64,000 nt of DNA, from positions 663,501-727,500 of the forward strand of contig NZ_CP089538.1 in the NCBI RefSeq assembly GCF_021233055.1, given 5' to 3'. A program made the translations under genes and the position numbers. The notes below the pieces were generated by a model. That model did no database searches, was not told the DNA's origin, and was given only the letters and a program-made list of their open reading frames with translations. This document shows, in pieces, positions 57,953 through 64,000 of the stretch (its first letter is position 1; every line of letters starts with the position of its first letter). Source of the DNA: Spirosoma oryzicola (GTDB lineage Bacteria; Bacteroidota; Bacteroidia; Cytophagales; Spirosomataceae).

Positions 57953-60900
57953 ATGAATAGAAATGTACCGCTAAGGCAGGTTGTTTTTCATTCTTGCAGA
58001 ACAACGCGTGTGAAGTTAGCTGCCTCGCTGCTCATTGGAGGCTTATCAGTCGGCAGTGTGTTTGCTGGAGAGGCCGTTCGGCACACCAAGCCTCTCGTTC
58101 ATGCGGCTCATTCGGTCGTTGATCAGGTGGTGACGGGGACGGTATCCGACGAAAAAGGCGATCCCTTGCCGGGCGTAAGCATTGTGGTCAAAGGGCAGCA
58201 GCGTGGCACAAACACGGATGTGAAAGGACAATACCGCATCTCGGTGCCGAACGGATCAGCAACGCTGGTCTTTTCCTTTGTCGGGTATCTCCCGCAGGAA
58301 ATCGTAGTTGGCAATCAAACGGCGCTGAGTGTTACGCTTAAGACTGACACTAAATCGCTGGAAGAGGTTGTCGTCGTTGGGTATGGTACGCAAAAGAAAA
58401 TCAACCTGACGGGCGCGGTCGATCAGGTGACGAGTGAAGTGCTTGAAAACCGCTCGTTGCCTAACCTGACACAGGGCTTGCAGGGTACGATTCCGAACCT
58501 GAACCTGACGATGGGTGATGGTAAACCAACTCAGTCGCCTGTTTATAACATTAGAGGAACTACATCGATCGGTCAGGGTGGTAATGCACTGGTGCTGATT
58601 GATGGGGTGGAAGGTGACCCCAGCCGACTTAATCCCAACGACGTAGCGACCGTTTCTGTGCTGAAAGACGCGGCATCGGCGGCTATCTACGGAGCGAGGG
58701 GTGCGTTTGGCGTGGTATTGATCACAACGAAAAATCCGACCAAGGATCGGACCAGTTTCACGTATTCGATCAATCACTCGATCAAAAGCCCGACGACCGT
58801 TCCGAAGTTTGTAACGAATGGATATCAGTTTGCCAAGCTATTCAACGAAGGCTGGACGGCCTGGAACGATTACTCGCAGACGCCCCAGAACATTAACAAA
58901 ACGGTGCGTTTTTCGCCTGCCTATCTTGCGGAACTTGAGCGTCGGAACAATGATCCGAGTTTGCCCAAAACGGTTGTCGATCCAACATCGGGGGAGTATG
59001 TGTATTACGAAAACACGGATTGGTACGGTGAACTCTACAAAAAGAGTACCAGTGCTACCGAGCACAACCTGTCGTTTTCGGGCAGCAGCGGTAAGGCCGA
59101 CTTCTACGTGACGGGTCGCTACTACGGGCAGGATGGTCTTTTCCGGTATAATTCCGACGATTACAAAATCCTGAGCTTGCGGGCTAAAGGGTCTATCCAG
59201 TTGTACCCCTGGCTGAAAGTGTCGAACAATGCCGACTTCTCGTCCATGAAATACCATAACCCGCTGAACGTCGGTGAGGGCGGTGGTATCTGGCGCAATA
59301 TTGCCGACGAGGGCCACACGGTTGCTCCCATGTTTAACCCGGATGGTACGCTAACTTACTCGGCGGCTTATACGGTTGGCGATTTCTGGTACGGCAAAAA
59401 CGGCATCGACATGGACCGTCGGGTGTTTCGAAACACGGCAGACTTCGCTACCCAGTTTTTCGATGACCGCTTCCGGGTAAAAGGAAATTTTACGTTCCAG
59501 ACAACGGACAATAACGAATACCGCACCCGCGTACCAATTCCGTACAGCCGCAAACCGGGCGTTATCGAATACGTCGGAACGAACACGAACGACCTGCAAA
59601 ATATTTATCGCGAAACGCTTTATACGGCGACCAACCTGTACGCTGAATACGAACCTCGGTTCAGCCAAAATCACTACGTAAAAGCGCTGGCTGGTTATAA
59701 CTACGAGAACTCGAATTATCGGCGGCTCGAAGTGCTTCGCAATGGGCTTATCTACGAAGATGCGCAGGATATTAACCTGGCCTTGGGCCAAGCCATTACA
59801 ACGGGCGGTGGTATGGAAAAATGGGCGATTCTGGGCGGATTCTATCGGCTGAACTACGGCTTTAAAGACCGCTATCTGCTCGAACTGAACGGGCGCTACG
59901 ACGGCTCATCGAAGTTTCCGTCCAGTGAACGGTACGCGTTTTTCCCATCGGTGTCGGCGGGCTGGCGCGTCTCGAACGAATCCTTCTGGAAAGTATCGCC
60001 CAAGCTGTTTACTGATTTGAAAATCAGAGCGTCGTACGGATCGTTGGGGAACGGTAGCATTGCGTCTTACGCTTTCCAGGAGCAATTCGCGATTTCGCAG
60101 GCCAACGTTATTCTGAACGGAGTAAAGCCGCAGTACACCCGTCAGCCGAGCGTAATTCCAAACGGTCTGACGTGGGAAACGTCCACAACGGCTGACTTGG
60201 GTATCGATCTGGGAATGCTGAACAATCGACTGACCTTTACGGGCGATGCCTATGTTCGGAAGACGACCGGAATGTTTACCGTTGGGATGACACTCCCCGC
60301 CGTTTTCGGAACCGATGTGCCGAAGGGTAACTACGCTGACCTAACCACCAAAGGGTGGGAAGCGGTGCTGACCTGGCGCGATAAGTTTGCCGTTGCCAGC
60401 AAGCCGTTGAACTACGAAGTTCGCTTTACCATGTCTGATTATCAGGCTACCATCGACAAATTTAACAACCCAAACAAGCGGCTGACGGACTATTACGATG
60501 GGCAGAAAGTAGGCGAGATCTGGGGTTATGAAACGGCTGGCTTTTTCACATCCGAAGAAGATATAAAAAACTCGCCGAAGCAGACGCTGTTCAAAGCGTC
60601 CAACACGGGACAGTGGCTACCGGGCGACATTAAGTTCCGGGACCTGAACGGCGACGGCGTTATCAATAACGGCGACAATACCGTGGGGAATCCCGGCGAC
60701 CGGCGCATTATTGGTAACTCGACGCCCCGCTATACCTATGGCGTTATGCTCGGAGCCGACTGGAACAACTTTTTCATCTCCGCTTTCTTCCAGGGCGTCG
60801 GTAAGCAGGACTGGTGGCCCGGTTCGGAAGCAGGTAGTTTCTGGGGGCAATACAACCGGCCTTACAACAAACTACCCGAATGGCAATTGGGTAACATCTG

Positions 60901-61291
60901 GTCGGCAGACAATCCGAATGCGTACCTGCCACGCTACCGGGGGTATGTATCGCAGAACAGCGCCGGAGAATTGTACCAGACTCAGACTCGGTACCTTCAG
61001 AACGCGGCTTACCTACGGATGAAGAATGTTCAGGTCGGTTATAATCTGCCGCGTTTGTTTATCAAAAAAGTGGGTATGAACAGTGCGCGCGTGTTTGTGT
61101 CGGGCGAAAACCTGCTAACCTGGTCGCCACTTTACAAGATCACGAAGGATATCGACATCGAGAACATTGGCCGGTCGGACGCGGTGCTGAACCCACCATC
61201 CAGCAGCGATCCGAACAGCAACAACAGCGGTAACGGAAACAACTACCCAATTCTGAAAAGCTTCACGTTCGGGCTGTCGGCTACATTTTAA
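57953..61291 (+). CDS. SusC/RagA-family TonB-linked outer-membrane protein
   Basis: A 1112-residue TonB-dependent importer. Start at 57953 (MNRNVPLRQVVFHS) with an atypically long N-terminus before the signal helix (LAASLLIGGLSVGSVFAG). Carboxypeptidase-like domain (VTGTVSDEKGDPLPGVSIVVKG, about 65-140), TonB box LEEVVVVGYGTQKKINLTGAV, plug with GQGGNALVLIDGVEGDPSRLNPNDVATVSVLKDAASAA (given in the SusC signature), then the barrel ending SFTFGLSATF. It forms an operon with the SusD-like gene 57 bases downstream. Likely imports an oligosaccharide; substrate unknown. Confidence 0.95.
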   Translation: MNRNVPLRQVVFHSCRTTRVKLAASLLIGGLSVGSVFAGEAVRHTKPLVHAAHSVVDQVVTGTVSDEKGDPLPGVSIVVKGQQRGTNTDVKGQYRISVPNGSATLVFSFVGYLPQEIVVGNQTALSVTLKTDTKSLEEVVVVGYGTQKKINLTGAVDQVTSEVLENRSLPNLTQGLQGTIPNLNLTMGDGKPTQSPVYNIRGTTSIGQGGNALVLIDGVEGDPSRLNPNDVATVSVLKDAASAAIYGARGAFGVVLITTKNPTKDRTSFTYSINHSIKSPTTVPKFVTNGYQFAKLFNEGWTAWNDYSQTPQNINKTVRFSPAYLAELERRNNDPSLPKTVVDPTSGEYVYYENTDWYGELYKKSTSATEHNLSFSGSSGKADFYVTGRYYGQDGLFRYNSDDYKILSLRAKGSIQLYPWLKVSNNADFSSMKYHNPLNVGEGGGIWRNIADEGHTVAPMFNPDGTLTYSAAYTVGDFWYGKNGIDMDRRVFRNTADFATQFFDDRFRVKGNFTFQTTDNNEYRTRVPIPYSRKPGVIEYVGTNTNDLQNIYRETLYTATNLYAEYEPRFSQNHYVKALAGYNYENSNYRRLEVLRNGLIYEDAQDINLALGQAITTGGGMEKWAILGGFYRLNYGFKDRYLLELNGRYDGSSKFPSSERYAFFPSVSAGWRVSNESFWKVSPKLFTDLKIRASYGSLGNGSIASYAFQEQFAISQANVILNGVKPQYTRQPSVIPNGLTWETSTTADLGIDLGMLNNRLTFTGDAYVRKTTGMFTVGMTLPAVFGTDVPKGNYADLTTKGWEAVLTWRDKFAVASKPLNYEVRFTMSDYQATIDKFNNPNKRLTDYYDGQKVGEIWGYETAGFFTSEEDIKNSPKQTLFKASNTGQWLPGDIKFRDLNGDGVINNGDNTVGNPGDRRIIGNSTPRYTYGVMLGADWNNFFISAFFQGVGKQDWWPGSEAGSFWGQYNRPYNKLPEWQLGNIWSADNPNAYLPRYRGYVSQNSAGELYQTQTRYLQNAAYLRMKNVQVGYNLPRLFIKKVGMNSARVFVSGENLLTWSPLYKITKDIDIENIGRSDAVLNPPSSSDPNSNNSGNGNNYPILKSFTFGLSATF

Positions 61292-61348
61292 TAGCTACGG
61301 CAAAAACGAACGGTGCTTTCAATAGACAAATCATTGACATCATCAATC

Positions 61349-63145
61349 ATGAAATCATACTATAGCTTGCTTGTCGGGGTTGGGCTTTTCCTGACCGGAT
61401 GCAGCGATCTGGAGCAGATCCCAGAATCGACGGCTTCGAAGACAGCGGTATTTTCGAGTGAAAAAGGGCTTGAACTGTACGCCAACTCTTTTTATACCCC
61501 GCTGACGGGCCCCGACTTTAGTATTCTGCCAACGGCCAACAGTATTATCCGGGCCGATGAAATGGCCGATTATTCGGCTCGTACGCAGGTACCTGATTTT
61601 CTACGTGATGGCGCGTATGGACCTCGGCAGAGTTCGGGCTGGGATTGGCGCGCTTTGCGGAACATCAATTACTTTATTGCCAACGTACCTAATCCGGCCA
61701 TTGCACCGGACGTTCAACGTCACTACATCGGATTGGCCCGGTTTTTCAGAGCCTTATTTTACTTCGATAAAGTGAAGCGGTTTGGCGATGTACCCTGGAT
61801 TAATAAACCCCAGGATATTACCGATCAAACCTTGTACAACGGTCGCGATTCGCGGGCAATGGTCATGGACTCCGTGCTGGCCGATCTTGACTACGCTACG
61901 CAGAACATCCGAACCACGAGTGACAATTCGCGTAGCTTGATCACCAAGTCGGTCGCGTACGGCTTCAAATCGCGGGTGTGTCTGTTCGAAGGAACTTTCC
62001 GAAAATACCGCACCAGCTATAACCTGGGTAGCACGGCCAGCAAATGGCTGACCGAAGCGGTCAACGCGGCTGATAAAGTGATGAAAGAAGGCGGGTTTAG
62101 TCTGAACGAAGCGGGCGGAACCGACAAGTCGTACCGGCAACTATTTATCAACAAAACCCCGGTGACCAATGAGATTATGCTGTCGGCGGTGGTTGACCCA
62201 ACGTTAAGCGTGTATAATGACGCCAACTGGTGGTGGACAAGCGCTACCTACGGTTCGCGGGTAAGCCTGATCCGAACGTTTGTCAATACGTACCTGAACA
62301 GCGACGGAACACCGTTCACGAGCAAAGCCGGTTACGAAACGTTGCCGTTCACCGAAGAAGTAAAGAATCGCGATAAGCGGTTGCAACAAACCATTCGTAT
62401 GGGTAACTACACCCGCGTAAACGGCGGTGCGGTTGAAGCTGCTCCACCTATTTTCTCCTACACCTACACAGGTTACATGCCTATTAAGTGGTCGCTGGAC
62501 GATACGTATTACGATGGCGGCACGCGCAATGACAACTCGATCTCGATTATGCGCTACGCCGAAATCCTGCTGAACTACGCTGAAGCTAAGACCGAACTCG
62601 GCACACTAACCGATGACGACTGGGCGAAAACGGTGGGTGCACTTCGGAAACGAGCCGGAATTACGAGTGGCTTAACCACCAAACCGGCGGTGGCTGATCC
62701 ATACTTGAAAGCCAACTACTTCCCGGATATTGCCGACCCTGTCCTGTTGGAAGTGCGTCGGGAGCGGGGTATCGAGCTGGCGTTGGAAGGATTTCGTTTT
62801 TACGACATCATCCGCTGGAACCGTGGACAATTGATGGAGCAGACCTGGAACGGTTTTTACGTACCCGCCCTCGATAAACCGCTCGACCTGAACGAAGACG
62901 GTAAAAACGATGTCGTTTTCTACAAAACCAAGCCCGCTACGCAGCTACCGGGCGTTACGTACGTCAATGTAGCCGAGACGGTCAACGGCGTTGCGAATCC
63001 ACAACGTTTGAAAAACGATACCTACGGCGAATTAACCTGGCTGGCTAACATTCCGCGAAAATGGGATGCGAAATATTACCTCTACCCAATCCCGGAAAAT
63101 GATCGGCTACTGAATCCCAAGCTCGGCCAAAATCCCGGCTGGTAA
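61349..63145 (+). CDS. SusD/RagB-family outer-membrane lipoprotein
   Basis: A 598-residue RagB/SusD partner of the preceding SusC. The start at 61349 gives a lipoprotein signal with lipobox LFLTGC. Family features: ASKTAVFSSEKGLELYANSFY, YIGLARFFRALFYFDKVKRFGDVPWINK, EILLNYAEAKTELG and VRRERGIELALEGFRFYDIIRW, and the closing LYPIPENDRLLNPKLGQNPGW. It captures the substrate at the surface and closes the SusC channel. Two in-frame Mets upstream add no homology. Confidence 0.95.
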   Translation: MKSYYSLLVGVGLFLTGCSDLEQIPESTASKTAVFSSEKGLELYANSFYTPLTGPDFSILPTANSIIRADEMADYSARTQVPDFLRDGAYGPRQSSGWDWRALRNINYFIANVPNPAIAPDVQRHYIGLARFFRALFYFDKVKRFGDVPWINKPQDITDQTLYNGRDSRAMVMDSVLADLDYATQNIRTTSDNSRSLITKSVAYGFKSRVCLFEGTFRKYRTSYNLGSTASKWLTEAVNAADKVMKEGGFSLNEAGGTDKSYRQLFINKTPVTNEIMLSAVVDPTLSVYNDANWWWTSATYGSRVSLIRTFVNTYLNSDGTPFTSKAGYETLPFTEEVKNRDKRLQQTIRMGNYTRVNGGAVEAAPPIFSYTYTGYMPIKWSLDDTYYDGGTRNDNSISIMRYAEILLNYAEAKTELGTLTDDDWAKTVGALRKRAGITSGLTTKPAVADPYLKANYFPDIADPVLLEVRRERGIELALEGFRFYDIIRWNRGQLMEQTWNGFYVPALDKPLDLNEDGKNDVVFYKTKPATQLPGVTYVNVAETVNGVANPQRLKNDTYGELTWLANIPRKWDAKYYLYPIPENDRLLNPKLGQNPGW

Positions 63146-63149
63146 ACAA

Positions 63150-63192
63150 ACTGGTCTTATTTCGCGCCTTTATGGGGAGAAATAAGACCGGT
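63150..63192. terminator. 14-bp-arm hairpin after the susC-susD pair
   Basis: Arms ACTGGTCTTATTTC (63150-63163) and GAAATAAGACCGGT (63179-63192) pair fully with one G.U. It lies just after the SusD stop. No long T run, so it may attenuate rather than end transcription before the phosphatase-family gene. Confidence 0.65.
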
Positions 63193-63231
63193 TGCCCTTC
63201 CTTTGACAAGCGTTTCTAAAACAAACATAAA

Positions 63232-64000
63232 ATGCGCGTACTCTTTTTTCTTTTAGTAAGCAGTGTTTTGATGGCACAAGCTAGCATGGCTCAACCGGTC
63301 AATTCGTTCAATGTTGCCTCCTACAACCTTCGCTACAACAACAAAGGCGACGGGATAAATGCCTGGCCGAACCGCAAGGAAAACGTAAAAGCGCTAATCC
63401 AATTCCACGAGTTCGACATTTTTGGAACACAGGAAGCACTGCGCGATCAGTTGAATGATGTTGCTGAATTGAAAGACTTTGCGTTTTTCGGAGCCGGTCG
63501 CGATGATGGTAAAGAAGCGGGTGAGCACTCCGCTATTTTTTACCGCAAAGACCGGTTCAAGATGCTACAGTCGGGTAATTTCTGGCTGAGCGAAACGCCC
63601 GACAAACCCGGTAAAGGCTGGGACGCGACCTGCTGCAACCGCATCTGTTCGTGGGCTAAATTCTCGGATTTAAAAACAAAAAAAGAGTTTTACTTTTTCA
63701 GCGTTCACTTCGACCACCAGGGCGTTGAAGCGCGTCGGCAGTCGGGTAAGCTGATGGTGGAGAAAATTAAAGAGATCGCGAAAAATACACCGGTTATTCT
63801 GGTTGGCGATTTAAACTCGACTCCTGATACCGAGCAGGTCAAAACAATTGAAACCCTGCTGAGCGATTCGCGGTCCGTTTCGGCGCTACCTCCATACGGT
63901 CCGGAAGGTACGTTCAACGCCTTCAAATTTGACGCGCCGATGAATCAGCGGATCGACTACATCTTTGTCAGCAAGCAGTTCAACGTGCTGAAATACGGTG
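63232..64000 (+). CDS. Secreted endonuclease/exonuclease/phosphatase-family protein (partial)
   Basis: 256 residues visible; the frame is open at the right edge. Signal peptide MRVLFFLLVSSVLMAQASMAQ, then the EEP fold: FNVASYNLRYNN with the Mg-binding Asn, DIFGTQEALRDQ with the metal-binding Glu, FFSVHFDHQG with catalytic His, and VILVGDLNSTPDT with catalytic Asp/Asn. Exported EEP proteins of Bacteroidota next to SusC/SusD pairs are often phosphodiesterases or phosphatases for imported substrates. The C-terminal His-containing motif (usually SDH) lies beyond the window. Confidence 0.9.
   Translation, partial: MRVLFFLLVSSVLMAQASMAQPVNSFNVASYNLRYNNKGDGINAWPNRKENVKALIQFHEFDIFGTQEALRDQLNDVAELKDFAFFGAGRDDGKEAGEHSAIFYRKDRFKMLQSGNFWLSETPDKPGKGWDATCCNRICSWAKFSDLKTKKEFYFFSVHFDHQGVEARRQSGKLMVEKIKEIAKNTPVILVGDLNSTPDTEQVKTIETLLSDSRSVSALPPYGPEGTFNAFKFDAPMNQRIDYIFVSKQFNVLKYG

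Overview
The window reads as chromosomal DNA of a Gram-negative member of the Bacteroidota, most like a Spirosoma-type member of the Cytophagales (inference). Direct support: two SusC/SusD outer-membrane pairs, a secreted protease with a type IX secretion tail, M56 peptidases fused to TonB-type domains, a 7TMR-DISM histidine kinase, and promoter boxes of the Bacteroidota type (TAnnTTTG near -7). I see no phage, IS element, CRISPR array, rRNA or tRNA.

1-8.9 kb: partial GlmU-like sugar nucleotidyltransferase/hexapeptide protein, an unrecognised toroid-like protein with a terpene-cyclase-type DIDDTAM motif, a ChaN-family protein, then a redox/signalling block: cNMP-domain histidine kinase, a response regulator fused to a thioredoxin-reductase-like flavoprotein that lacks the CxxC pair, a UBP-type zinc finger protein, and the ergothioneine genes egtB-egtD. 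9-10.4 kb: an ECF sigma factor with two paralogous small membrane proteins.

10.5-20.5 kb: carbohydrate region: SusC/SusD, a propeller-cytochrome c protein and two DUF1080 (3-keto-glycoside hydrolase family) proteins. 20.5-25.1 kb: SixA-like phosphatase, a small secreted protein and a multidomain M4 protease. 25.2-28.9 kb: a BlaI repressor with two M56 sensor peptidases, translationally coupled, with clear tandem operators.

29-45 kb: TreZ, 7TMR-DISM kinase, Tat-exported Gfo/Idh/MocA oxidoreductase, SCP2-like protein, HAD hydrolase, succinate-semialdehyde dehydrogenase, then a MarR regulator divergent from an EmrA-EmrB-TolC efflux operon with three 19-bp operators over the promoters; acyl carrier protein, ComB and GcvT follow. 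45-57 kb: two paralogous TonB-domain/MORN-like proteins, DeoC, a pseudouridine synthase with a very long Arg/Asp/Asn-rich N-terminal extension, acetoacetyl-CoA synthetase, an S41 protease, a small barrel-like protein and Ffh. 57-64 kb: a small secreted protein, a second SusC/SusD pair and the start of a secreted endonuclease/exonuclease/phosphatase-family protein.

A striking genome-architecture feature is a set of long, near-perfect hairpins (up to 32-bp arms) in most intergenic gaps, several of whose arm differences are all G.U-compatible.
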